DNA of 64,000 bases from Micromonospora globispora (GTDB lineage: Bacteria > Actinomycetota > Actinomycetes > Mycobacteriales > Micromonosporaceae). Position numbers and translations under genes: made by a program. The notes under the pieces are model-generated. The model was not told the origin of the DNA. It saw nothing but the letters and a program-made list of their open reading frames with translations, and did no database searches. This document shows, in pieces, positions 52,813-61,297 of this stretch. Position 1 is the first letter of the stretch. Each line of letters begins with the position of its first letter. Where the stretch lies: assembly GCF_003857015.1 (NCBI RefSeq), contig NZ_QGGF01000387.1, forward strand, positions 1 through 64,000, written 5' to 3'.

Positions 52813-53724
52813 TCAGCTGTGCACCGTGAGGAACTGCTGGTTGACGACGCCGTCGTAGTAGAACATCGCCCTGCCCATCTCAGCCTCGGTCCAGGTGATC
52901 GGCTCGGCCCCGGGGTCGACCCAGTAGCCGCCGGTGAACATCTCGTTGCGGTTGCCCACCGGATCGAAGAAGTAGAGGCACTGGCCGCGGGTGGCGCCGT
53001 GTCGCGTGGGGTTGGTCTCGACGTGGACACCGTGGTAGACGCACACGTCGGCGGCACCCCGCAGGTCGTTCCAGCCGTCGACCCAGTAGGCGAAGTGGTG
53101 CAACCCGTGGTTCGGGCCGGTGATGAACGCGATGTCGTGCGAGCGGTGGGACACCTCGAGCCAGCTCGCGATCTGGAACCCGTCGTCCCCGAGGACCTGC
53201 TCGGTGAGCCGGAAGTCGAGGTGCTCGCTGAGGAAGCGGGTGTTGGTGTCGACCTCCTCGGCGGTCAGGAAGATGTGGTCGACCCGCGGCGGCGCGATGC
53301 CGACCAGGCCCATCGGCCGCGGCGGCGGGTTGGTTTGCGGGAGCAGGTTGCCGACCTGCTGCATGCCGTAGACCAGCTCCATCTCGTGGCCGCTGGGCAG
53401 CGTGAAGCGGATCGATGTCCCGTGGCCGGGCGCCCACTCGTCCGCGGCGAAGCGGCGAACGGCGACGCCGGCGGCTTCGAGACGCGCCTGATAGTGGTCG
53501 AGGTCCTCGGCGTCGGTGACCTTGAACCCGAAGTGGTTCAGGCCGTGGGTGGGCTCCAGGGTCAGGATGACGCTGTGGTGCTGGTGCTCGTCCCAGCACT
53601 TCAGGAAGACCCGGGAGGAGTCCCTCCCGGTCTCGATCATGCCGATGACCTCCGAGTAGTAGGCAGTAGCCAGCTCGAGATCGGGGACACGGATCTCGAC
53701 GTGGGAAAGTCGCAGAATTGTCAT
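52813..53724 (-). CDS. Catechol 2,3-dioxygenase (extradiol), copy 2
   Basis: A 303-residue VOC-fold type I extradiol dioxygenase made of two modules. Iron ligands of the C-terminal module are His150 (RVDHIFL), His210 (LHHFAYW) and Glu261 (NRNEMFTGG). The enzyme cleaves a catechol meta to give a hydroxymuconate semialdehyde or, for 3-substituted catechols, a ketone. It starts one base into the stop of the paralogue encoded upstream and resembles it throughout (LKCWDE, ATRGQCLYFFDP), pointing to tandem duplication and specialisation. Confidence 0.9.
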   Translation of the reverse strand: MTILRLSHVEIRVPDLELATAYYSEVIGMIETGRDSSRVFLKCWDEHQHHSVILTLEPTHGLNHFGFKVTDAEDLDHYQARLEAAGVAVRRFAADEWAPGHGTSIRFTLPSGHEMELVYGMQQVGNLLPQTNPPPRPMGLVGIAPPRVDHIFLTAEEVDTNTRFLSEHLDFRLTEQVLGDDGFQIASWLEVSHRSHDIAFITGPNHGLHHFAYWVDGWNDLRGAADVCVYHGVHVETNPTRHGATRGQCLYFFDPVGNRNEMFTGGYWVDPGAEPITWTEAEMGRAMFYYDGVVNQQFLTVHS

Positions 53725-54806
53725 CAGGTGTGCACTCTCATGAAGCGGTCGTTGAGCTCGCCCTCGTAGTAGAAGACGGCGCGGCCGATGTTGTCCTCGG
53801 TCCAGGTCAGGGTCGGGAAGTCGGGATCGGGGCGATAGCCACCGGTGAAGACCTCGTTGCGCGTCCCCAGCGGGTCGAAGAAGTAGATGGTCGAGCCACG
53901 GGTGATGCCGTGCCGGGTCGGACCAACGTCAAGCTGGATGCCGTTGTAGGCGAGGATGTCCGCCGCATCGCGCACGTCGTCCCAGTCGTCGAGCCAGAAC
54001 GCAAAGTGGTGGAGGCCGCCGTTGGCGCCCTGGACGATCGCGAGGTCGTGGGGCGAGTGCGACCGCTCCAGCCAGGTGCCCAACTGGTGTCCGTTCCCGT
54101 CGAGGAGCTGCTCCGTGATCCGGAAGCCGAGCACGTCCATGTAGAACCGCGTCGACTCTCCGACCTCCTCGGCGGTGATCAGCATGTGGTCCATCCGTGG
54201 CGGCGCGATCCGGTCTCGCGCGAACTGGCCGTCGTCGCCCAACGAAGGATCGGGCTGGTGCCGGGGCCGCGACGTGCCGACCTTCTCGACGTCGGCCACG
54301 AGCTCCATGAGCTGCCCGCTCGGGGTGGAGAAGCGGATCGACTCTCCCTGGCCCACGGCCTCGCCCTTGCTGATCCGCTCGACAGGGAACCCGTACCGGG
54401 AGACCTTGTTCTCCAGGTCGGCGAGGTCGTCCTCGTGGTGGACCTTGAACGACATCAGGTGCATCCCCATCCGGGGCGCGTAGCGCAGCCGCAGCGAGTG
54501 GTGGTCCTCCTCGTCCCAGCACTTGAGGTAGACCGAGTCCTCGGTGAGCGCGCTGATCTCCATTCCCATGACGCCGGTGTAGTAGGCCGCGGCCAGGTCG
54601 AGGTCGGTGACGGTCACGTCGACGTGACCGAGGCGCAGGATGCCGCGCGGAGGGCCGGCCACCGTGCTGGGCCGCGCCTGGCGTGTGTCGGACGGGTCGA
54701 ACCTTGCTCCGTCGGGCGGGGCGTCGGGCGCGAAGATGCGCCGCGTGCCCGCCGGCGTGCCCTCGACCAGATCGCGGTGACCTGTGGCGCCGTTCACATC
54801 TTCCAT
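53724..54806 (-). CDS. Catechol 2,3-dioxygenase (extradiol), copy 1
   Basis: A 360-residue type I extradiol dioxygenase. Iron ligands are His207 (RMDHMLI), His267 (LHHFAFW) and Glu318 (TRNEVFTGG). Compared with its neighbour it has an extra N-terminal stretch of about 55 residues rich in Pro, Asp and Arg before the first VOC module starts at GILRLGHVDV. ATG 54806 was chosen; an even longer in-frame start at 54890 would overlap the divergent promoter. It is the first gene of the minus-strand meta-cleavage operon, downstream of an IclR-type palindrome. Confidence 0.88.
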   Translation of the reverse strand: MEDVNGATGHRDLVEGTPAGTRRIFAPDAPPDGARFDPSDTRQARPSTVAGPPRGILRLGHVDVTVTDLDLAAAYYTGVMGMEISALTEDSVYLKCWDEEDHHSLRLRYAPRMGMHLMSFKVHHEDDLADLENKVSRYGFPVERISKGEAVGQGESIRFSTPSGQLMELVADVEKVGTSRPRHQPDPSLGDDGQFARDRIAPPRMDHMLITAEEVGESTRFYMDVLGFRITEQLLDGNGHQLGTWLERSHSPHDLAIVQGANGGLHHFAFWLDDWDDVRDAADILAYNGIQLDVGPTRHGITRGSTIYFFDPLGTRNEVFTGGYRPDPDFPTLTWTEDNIGRAVFYYEGELNDRFMRVHT

Positions 54807-54847
54807 GTCGGAGAACGTACGCAGTGGTTTCTGACCGCGGCTCCACT

Positions 54848-54864
54848 GTTCCGCTATGCAGAAC
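54848..54864. promoter_or_regulatory. Candidate IclR operator between divergent aromatic operons
   Basis: GTTCCGC-TAT-GCAGAAC is a 17-base inverted repeat with one mismatched pair, in the 98 bases between the C23O gene and the divergent unknown gene. TTCCG…CGGAA (54849-54868) gives an alternative overlapping palindrome. It resembles the two sites at 37274-37345 and the usual actinobacterial IclR operators; the IclR gene at 55561 is the likely binder. Confidence 0.5.
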
Positions 54865-54904
54865 GGAAGATGGTCGATCGGGCCAGACACGTCATTCTTG
54901 CAGG

Positions 54905-55564
54905 GTGAGTGATGAACCGCCCCCCGCTCGACCGGAGGCGATGCGCGACCTCGTCAGGGAGTACGTCTGCGCCCTGCACACGACGTACCTTGACCATGTC
55001 GGTCACCTGCCGCCGGCCGAGCGTGGAGCACTACCCCTGGTCGCTGCCGGCGAGGTCACCGTGGTCGCGGCGGCCGCCCAACGGCTGCACCTCGTCGCCA
55101 CCACCGAACCGCTGCCCGCGCCGCAGGGTCCGGAGGTGGAGTTCGCCGACGAACACCACGGCATCGCCTGGACGGTGCGGTTCTACGACCCGTCGGTCCT
55201 GCCCGAGCTGGGTCTCCTCGCCGAGGACGCCCCCAAGGACGTACGACGCATCCTCGGGATCACCAACACCGTCTACCACCTCACCGTTGCCGTCGGCGGC
55301 GGCCTAAGCGGGCACCACGCCCAGCACTCGGGCGTCGCCCTCGCCAACCAGCACGCCAAGACCTTCCGCGACCTCGACCGGATCCGGCGCGCGCTGCCCC
55401 GCCAGCAGCGCACCGTCGACGAGTTCGGCGTGTGCGCACGCCTCGGCCTCGACCGCGCCGCCGCCCTCCTCGCCGCCGACCTCACCTCCGGGCGGGTCGC
55501 CCCCGAGGCAGGAGCGCCAGCCGCCTCCTGCCTCGCAGCAGTCCTGGACGACGTCACCCGATGA
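54905..55564 (+). CDS. Conserved-looking protein of unknown function, divergent to meta operon
   Basis: A 219-residue soluble protein without signal peptide. Visible segments are VTVVAAAAQRLHLVATTEP, EFADEHHGIAWTVRFYDP and ILGITNTVYHLTVAVGGGLSG followed by HHAQHSGVALAN. I do not recognise the family. GTG 54905 is chosen (frame open from further upstream; ATG 54941 is an alternative with an over-close GGAGG). Its TGA overlaps the ATG of the IclR gene, so both are co-expressed. A sensor or accessory role for the aromatic operon is possible from position. Confidence 0.55.
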   Translation: MSDEPPPARPEAMRDLVREYVCALHTTYLDHVGHLPPAERGALPLVAAGEVTVVAAAAQRLHLVATTEPLPAPQGPEVEFADEHHGIAWTVRFYDPSVLPELGLLAEDAPKDVRRILGITNTVYHLTVAVGGGLSGHHAQHSGVALANQHAKTFRDLDRIRRALPRQQRTVDEFGVCARLGLDRAAALLAADLTSGRVAPEAGAPAASCLAAVLDDVTR

Positions 55565-56340
55565 GCACGGGAACCTCACCAGGCGCCGAGCGGCTCTCGA
55601 GCGTGACCGCGGCCGCGCGGATCCTCCGGGAGTTTGGCAAGCACAGCACCCAGCTCGGCGTGACCCAGCTGGCCGGCCGCGTCGGCGTGGGCAAGAGCAC
55701 CGCCCACCGGATCATCTGGACTCTCGTTGAAGAAGGTCTACTCGAGAAGGTCGAGGAGACCGGGCTCTTCCGGCTGACGACGACGATGCGCTCACTCGGG
55801 GCCAGCGCCGAGACCGCCCAGCGCCTGCACGAAGCGGCGACGATCCCGCTCGACCAGCTGCGCACCAAGACGGCCGGCACCCTGCACATCGCCATCCTCG
55901 ACGGCATCGATGTGCTGTACGTCGAGCGGAGGGAGGGGCCGGGCGCCATCCCGGTCTTCCGGGCGGTCGGCAGCCGCAACGCGGCGCACGTGACGTCCAG
56001 CGGCAAGGTGCTCCTGGCCTTCCTCCCGGCTGACCACCAGAAGCGCCTCGTGCAAAGCATGCGCCTCACGCCCAGGACTCCCCGCACGATCACCTCCAAG
56101 TCGGCGTTCCTTGCCGAACTGACCCAAGTCCGGCGCCAGGGATACGGCGAGAACCGCGGGGAGTCCCAGCCCGGCATGTGCTCGATCGCGGCGCCGATCC
56201 GCGATCCCCTCGGCCGGGTGGTCGCCTCGGTGTCCGTGGCGGAGTACGTCGAGGACGTGGAGGCCGGGCTGCGACACCTCATCCGCCCCATCGTGGAGAC
56301 CGCCATGCGCATCTCCGCAGGACTGGGATGGCACGAGTGA
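55561..56340 (+). CDS. IclR-family transcriptional regulator
   Basis: A 259-residue IclR protein: winged helix with TQLAGRVGVGKSTAHRIIWTLVEEGLLEK, then effector domain with VLYVERREG, HVTSSGKVLLAF and CSIAAPIRDPLGRVVASVSV. ATG overlaps the previous stop, and its stop overlaps the next gene's GTG. It is divergent from the meta-cleavage operon with a 17-base palindrome in between, so it probably regulates that operon in response to an aromatic compound or catechol intermediate. Confidence 0.88.
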   Translation: MSTGTSPGAERLSSVTAAARILREFGKHSTQLGVTQLAGRVGVGKSTAHRIIWTLVEEGLLEKVEETGLFRLTTTMRSLGASAETAQRLHEAATIPLDQLRTKTAGTLHIAILDGIDVLYVERREGPGAIPVFRAVGSRNAAHVTSSGKVLLAFLPADHQKRLVQSMRLTPRTPRTITSKSAFLAELTQVRRQGYGENRGESQPGMCSIAAPIRDPLGRVVASVSVAEYVEDVEAGLRHLIRPIVETAMRISAGLGWHE

Positions 56341-57575
56341 GCGGAACATGGGAACGCGTCTGTCGCGTCGAAGAGGTCGTGCCCGACCAGCCGGTCGGGA
56401 AGGTCATCGGCGACTCCGGCCAGGACCGGGACCGGGTCTGCGTGGTGGCCAGGGACGACGGGGAGTTCGTCGCACTGCTCGACCGCTGCCCGCACCGCGA
56501 CATCGCGCTCTCACGCGGGATCGTGAAGAATGGGACGCTCGTCTGTCCCGGGCACTTCTGGCGCTTCGACCTCACCACGGGAGAGCGCACCGATCTGCCC
56601 GACCACGGCGCGACGGTCTATCCCACCCGAGTCGTCGACGGCTGGGTCGAGGCGCTGCTCCCGCCGCTCAAGCCCTACCGGTCGATGCGTGCATGGCTGC
56701 TTGCCCAAGCCAGAGAAGGGAAGCCCACCATGCAGGAGACTGCTCCTACTAGCCCGGAGATCGGCGAAGCCGTCGACGTCAACGGAATCCGCACCAACTA
56801 CCACGACATCGGCTCCGGAGACCCCATCGTCCTCATCCACGGGTCCGGTCCCGGTGTCAGCGCGTGGGCCAACTGGCGACTCACGCTGCCGTCCCTGTCC
56901 GAGCGTTTCCGCGTCCTCGCCCCGGACGTGCTGGGCTTCGGCTACACCCAGCGTCCGGAAGGCGTGCGCTACGACCTCGCGACCTGGACCGACCATCTGG
57001 TCGGCTTCCTGGACGCACTCAGCCTCGAGCGGGTGTCGGTGGTGGGCAACAGCTTCGGCGGCGCGCTCGCCCTCAGCCTCGCCACGAGCTTTCCGCGGCG
57101 GGTCGACAGGCTCGTGCTCATGGGGAGCGTCGGCGTGCCGTTCGAGCTGACCCCGGAGTTGGACGCCGTCTGGGGCTTCGAGCCGTCCCTGCCCAACATG
57201 CGTGCGATCCTCGATGTCTTCGCGCATGACCGCTCACTCGTGGACGACGACCTCGCCCGGCTCCGTCTCGAGGCCGCCACCCGTCCCGGAGTACAGGAGG
57301 CCTACCGCGCCATGTTCCCGGCTCCGCGACAGGCCGCCGTCGATGCCATGACGCTCGATGAAGGGCTGATCCGCGCGATCGAGCACCCCACCCTCGTCGT
57401 GCACGGACGCGACGACCGCGTCATCCCCCTGCGCAACTCCCTGCGCTTGCATGACCTGATCAGCAAGTCTCAGCTCCACGTTTTTGGCCGGTGCGGGCAC
57501 TGGGTACAGATCGAGCACGCCCACGAGTTCAACCGACTGGTCGCCGACTTCCTCGACCCGTGTCATGGCCGGTGA
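56337..57575 (+). CDS. Rieske domain fused to meta-cleavage product hydrolase
   Basis: A 412-residue open frame. Residues 1-110 are a Rieske ferredoxin domain with Cys51-Pro-His53 and Cys70-Pro-Gly-His73 in CPGHFWRFD. After a linker (~111-131) the rest is an alpha/beta hydrolase of the DmpD/XylF/TodF type: oxyanion HGSGPGVSAWANW, nucleophile Ser239 in GNSFGG, acid Asp in HGRDDRVIPL, His388 in CGHWVQ. The hydrolase cleaves ring-fission products of substituted catechols. An internal ATG at 56730 with GAAGGGAAG upstream could yield the hydrolase alone. Start is GTG 56337 (GTGA overlap with IclR); ATG 56328 is alternative. No frameshift separates the parts. Confidence 0.8.
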   Translation: MSGTWERVCRVEEVVPDQPVGKVIGDSGQDRDRVCVVARDDGEFVALLDRCPHRDIALSRGIVKNGTLVCPGHFWRFDLTTGERTDLPDHGATVYPTRVVDGWVEALLPPLKPYRSMRAWLLAQAREGKPTMQETAPTSPEIGEAVDVNGIRTNYHDIGSGDPIVLIHGSGPGVSAWANWRLTLPSLSERFRVLAPDVLGFGYTQRPEGVRYDLATWTDHLVGFLDALSLERVSVVGNSFGGALALSLATSFPRRVDRLVLMGSVGVPFELTPELDAVWGFEPSLPNMRAILDVFAHDRSLVDDDLARLRLEAATRPGVQEAYRAMFPAPRQAAVDAMTLDEGLIRAIEHPTLVVHGRDDRVIPLRNSLRLHDLISKSQLHVFGRCGHWVQIEHAHEFNRLVADFLDPCHGR

Positions 57576-57819
57576 CCTCCACCGCAGGGCTTCTGGAGTG
57601 AACGTGGGATCCTCACCGTGTGGGTGATCTTGTGGTGAGAACTACCTACCAAGGGCCCCACGCCCACTTCCAGCACTGCCCGATCTCATCGCTTTCGCCC
57701 GTGTCGCGCCAATCAACACTTTCGCGTTGCCGGGATCAGCTCAGTGGGGTTCCGCCCGACTGGCGAGGCAATGGTCGGCTCAACGCGGAGGCCATTCAGC
57801 CTGAGGTGCCAGTTGGCGG

Positions 57820-58719
57820 TCAGGCCGGGTATCGCGGGATGACCGGCGTGTGGTTGATGTCGGGACCGAAGAACATGAACACCACCAGGTCGGTCGTGCC
57901 GATGTTCTCGACGATGTGCGGCAGCGTTGCCACGTCGTGGCTCACGAGAAGCTCGTCCCGGTCGGCGTCGCCGCCCCGGACGTCGTGGCCGCAGTACCGC
58001 CCGCTACCCGACCAGACAAGGAGCGAGTAGACGCCGTTCTGGGTCATCGTGTGTCGGGCTCCGGGCGGGACGACGATTTTCTTTCCGCTGAGCTTCCGGT
58101 TGTTGTAGAAGATCCACCACTCGCGTCCGCCGCCCGATCCGGTGTCGATGGGTTGCGGAGGCAGGTGGTTGTTCTCGTAGAAATACGGGTCACCGTTCAG
58201 GTCCCACTCGACGAAGCCGAACGGGAGGCGCTCGCCGTGGGTGCGCCGGTCCTCCGGGCATACGTCCTTGAAGAGCAGCTCCTTTGAGATGATCCGGCCG
58301 GCATTGAGGGCCTGGAACATGGCGAAGACGTCAGAGTCCTCCTGGAGTTCGACGGTCAGCGCCGTGCCCGGCCCGTGCAGCACCCCGGACGGCACCTGGA
58401 AGCCCTCGCCCGGCACCTGCAGCTCAGCGCGCGAGTGCCGCAGGATCAGGTCGCTGTCCCATTTGACGAGGTACGGCAGGAGCACGTCGTACGCGCGCTC
58501 GCGGACGATCCACGGATGCACACCGAAGAACGTCTCCGGGTGCGGACCGGTGTCGACGCCGGTGGGGAAGAAGTAAGCCTCGTCCTTCGACCGCCTGCCT
58601 ACCAGCTCGGCGAAGCGCTGCGGCGGGTGGAGGTGGTACGGGATGCGGGCACCATAATCGAGCAGCTTCGCCAGGCGCCCGAGGCCGTGCGGGTGGCTCG
58701 CCGCGTACGCCTCGCCCAT
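57820..58719 (-). CDS. Cupin-type (mannose-6-phosphate-isomerase-like) protein, possibly 5'-truncated
   Basis: A 299-residue protein with phosphomannose-isomerase-like cupin features: IPYHLHPPQRFAEL with metal-type His residues, KDEAYFF with a Glu, a VPSGVLHGPG block, then a second barrel (WWIFYNNRKLSGKKIVVPPGARHTMTQNG). No gene-specific reaction can be named. The frame stays open for ~12 codons upstream of ATG 58719, reading smoothly (RDAVAADPAAI) to a TGA without another start, which suggests the natural N-terminus has been lost. It converges on the hydrolase fusion; the 244-base gap between them holds nothing I recognise. Confidence 0.6.
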   Translation of the reverse strand: MGEAYAASHPHGLGRLAKLLDYGARIPYHLHPPQRFAELVGRRSKDEAYFFPTGVDTGPHPETFFGVHPWIVRERAYDVLLPYLVKWDSDLILRHSRAELQVPGEGFQVPSGVLHGPGTALTVELQEDSDVFAMFQALNAGRIISKELLFKDVCPEDRRTHGERLPFGFVEWDLNGDPYFYENNHLPPQPIDTGSGGGREWWIFYNNRKLSGKKIVVPPGARHTMTQNGVYSLLVWSGSGRYCGHDVRGGDADRDELLVSHDVATLPHIVENIGTTDLVVFMFFGPDINHTPVIPRYPA

Positions 58720-58915
58720 GATCGCGGCGGGGTCGGCGGCGACCGCGTCCCGGCCGGACCCCCTTCACCTGACACGTCCTCATTGCGATGCCGATCGTGA
58801 TGGGGGTCTGGATGCTGCCATCGCGCGTGCGAGTCGCTCTGATGCCGAGCTGCCCGCTGGTGACAAACGCGCTGGGCCCTGAGGTTCGGCAGGAAAGAGC
58901 GGGGTAACTCCGGTC

Positions 58916-60085
58916 ATGGGCGCTGATCGAGACGGCCGGCCCGGCCCCGACACCGTCACCGAGCAGGCCAAGGGCATCACGGCGCGGGCCCGGCGCCGTG
59001 GTGGTGAGGCGGGCAAGCTGCGGCTGCTTCACCTCGAGGTCATCCTGGTCGTCGCCGTCCAGTGCGGGCTTGCCGCTGCGCTGTCCTGGGTGATCGCGCA
59101 CGAGGTGCTGGATAGGCCAGCGCCGGTCTTCGCGCCGAGCGTGGCGGTCGGCACGATCGTCGCCGCCCTCGGTCAGCGTGCCAAACGTACGTTCGAGCTG
59201 ATGCTCGGCGTCGGGCTAGGCCTGTTAGTCAGCGATCTTCTGGTGCTCTTCATCGGGTTCGGGCCCTGGCAGATCGGCTTGATGGTGGCGCTGGCCATCG
59301 CCGTCGCACTGCTGCTGACCGGACGCAGTGGCGCGCTGGTCGCCCAGGCCGGCAGTACCGCTGTGCTGATCGCCACGCTGTCACCGACCACACGAGACCT
59401 CGAGTTGCCCCGGATCCTCGACGCCGTAGTGGGCGGCGTCGTGGGGTTGGTAGTGGTCGCGGTGCTGCTGCCGATCAACCCGATGCGCGTTCTCGACCGC
59501 GCGGCGCACCGGTAGTCGAAAGGCTCTGCGGGCAGCTTCGGGAGATCGCAGGCGCACTCACAGAACGGAACCCGGACCGCGCGATACGGGCACTGGAGCA
59601 ACTCCGTGGCATGCAGCCCGACCTGGCCCGGCTGCATGAGGCACTGGGTGGCGCCAAGGAGGTGGTGACGATCTCGCCGTCGCGCTGGCGTGGCCGACGC
59701 GATGTGGAGCGTTACCAGCGTGGCATGCAGCACTTTGACCGCGTGACGCTCGAGTGCCGGGAGCTGGCCCGCTGGGCCAGCACCAGCCTGCAGTACGACG
59801 AGCCGGTGCCGGAGGAAGTCGTTGCCGCCGTGGAGCGGCTCGGCCAGGCGGTCCAGCTACTGCACCAGGAAACCCGGCAGGGCCAGCCACAGGAGCAGAC
59901 ACGCCAGGCGGCCCTGGACGCCGCGCGCTTGGCCGGCCGGGCCCGCGCAAGAGGCGTGAACTCGTACGCCAACGGCATGGTGACCCAGCTCCGCACGGCC
60001 GCGAGTGACCTCCTTCGAGCGACCGGGTACGAGCCGAAGACGGCCAACCGGATGGCGCGCGAGGCGGCGCAGGGGGGCTCCGCCT
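58916..60085 (+). pseudogene. FUSC-family membrane protein with frameshift
   Basis: The first 199 codons (58916-59515) encode a cytoplasmic N-terminus and about five hydrophobic helices: VILVVAVQCGLAAAL, APSVAVGTIVAAL, LMLGVGLGLLVSDLLVLF, GLMVALAIAVALLL and VVGGVVGLVVVAVLLPINP. This is the first half of FUSC/aromatic-acid-exporter-type proteins. The frame then stops at TAG 59513-59515. In the +1 frame a natural continuation (VVERLCGQLREIAGAL… to MAREAAQG) resumes at once, so loss of one base, apparently a C near 59507, breaks the gene. It may be a real mutation or a sequencing error. The 196 bases upstream hold no clear gene. Confidence 0.65.
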
Positions 60086-60108
60086 ATAGGCCTGACGCGG
60101 GTATGGCG

Positions 60109-60432
60109 CAGCGGGCTGGGCACCGCCTGCACGAGGTCGACCATGGCCGGCTGGTCACGCAGCAGGACACGGTAGATGAGCAGGTCGTGGGCGTCGATGA
60201 CGGCGGTGTCGGCGTGCAGCCGCTACGCCATAGTCAGCGCCTCGCGGGCCTCCTCGTAGGAGCGGGCGATGCCGTACAGGCCGGGGTGCGGGCGGCCGAC
60301 CGCCACCTGCCACCGCAGGCCACGCGGCAGCCGGTCCAGCTCCGCGTGCATCAGCCGGCCGAGGTTGTCCACCGAGGCGCCCTCGCCGGAGCCCCGGTCA
60401 GGCGTCACCGTGCCCGCCGGGGCGATAACCCC
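60109..60432 (-). pseudogene. PucR-family regulator remnant
   Basis: On the minus strand an in-frame stretch matches the GGDEF-like/CdaR segment of PucR regulators: GRLMHAELDRLPRGLRWQVAVG, GIARSYEEAREAL, then after an in-frame TAG (60223-60225) RLHADTAVIDAHDLLIYRVLL and MVDLVQAV. The N-terminal domain and the C-terminal HTH are absent, and sequence homology ends near 60109 at the border with the FUSC remnant. It is a decayed fragment. Confidence 0.65.
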
Positions 60433-60487
60433 GAGTAGCCTGCTGGCTCCTGAGCGAGACGGCCGGGGGCTGCTCTGTCGGGAGCAC

Positions 60488-61270
60488 TCACCCGGACCAC
60501 GGAGCCGCAGCGCGCCCACTGAGTCGTGCGGCCAAGTCTGTAGCGACCGCATTGAGCGCGTTCACGTACCGCTGCACGTCGGCCCGATCGAACCGGGCGG
60601 TCGGCACCGCGACCGTGAACGCCAGCCTGGTGCATCCGTCCGGGCTGGGCACGGTGACGCCGACGCCGCTGACGCCCGGTTCGGTCTCCTCAAGGTTGGT
60701 GCCGTAGCCCAGCCGTCGCACCGTCGACAGGTGGCGGGTGAGCGCCTCGACCGTCGTGTAGCGGGCGGTCGGCCACGGCGGCAGGCCGTCGCGGTAGAGG
60801 CGCTTCAGGTCGTCGGGGCAGAGGGCGGCGAGAAGTGCCTTACCGCCCGCCGAGCAGTGGGCCGGCATGCCCACACCGATTCGTACGCCGACACGCAGCG
60901 GTGCCTGGCATTCGATTCCGTCGATAAACCGGATGTTGACGCCCTGCAGCTCCATGACCTGGGCCGTTTCCTGTACCCGCTGTTGTAGCAGCTGCAAAGA
61001 CGGGCGGGCGAGGTCCCGGAGGGCGGCCTCGGATAGACCCAGTTGTCCCCCGACACCCCAGGCCGGTCCGGCGTGGTAGCGGCGGTCGCGATCCTGGACG
61101 GCGAACCCGCGGTGCACCAGGGCGGCGAGGAGTCGGTGGGCGGTGGACGGGACAACGTTCAGCCGCTCGGCCGCCGCCTTCACGGTCAGCGGCCCGGCGT
61201 CCCGCAGAAGGATCGCCAGCTGCAGCGCGCGGTCAACCGATTCCAGAGGTGGTGAGGTGTCGTTGTTCAT
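60488..61270 (-). CDS. IclR-family transcriptional regulator
   Basis: A 260-residue IclR protein with the winged helix AAERLNVVPSTAHRLLAALVHRGFAV and an effector domain containing HCSAGGKALLAAL and VGVTVPSPDG. It is the last gene of a minus-strand unit beginning beyond the window with acetoacetyl-CoA synthetase and the amidohydrolase, 27 bases after the latter. It is probably a local regulator of that unit. Confidence 0.87.
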   Translation of the reverse strand: MNNDTSPPLESVDRALQLAILLRDAGPLTVKAAAERLNVVPSTAHRLLAALVHRGFAVQDRDRRYHAGPAWGVGGQLGLSEAALRDLARPSLQLLQQRVQETAQVMELQGVNIRFIDGIECQAPLRVGVRIGVGMPAHCSAGGKALLAALCPDDLKRLYRDGLPPWPTARYTTVEALTRHLSTVRRLGYGTNLEETEPGVSGVGVTVPSPDGCTRLAFTVAVPTARFDRADVQRYVNALNAVATDLAARLSGRAAAPWSG

Positions 61271-61297
61271 GGTGAGGTTGGGTCTTTCCTGAGGAGA

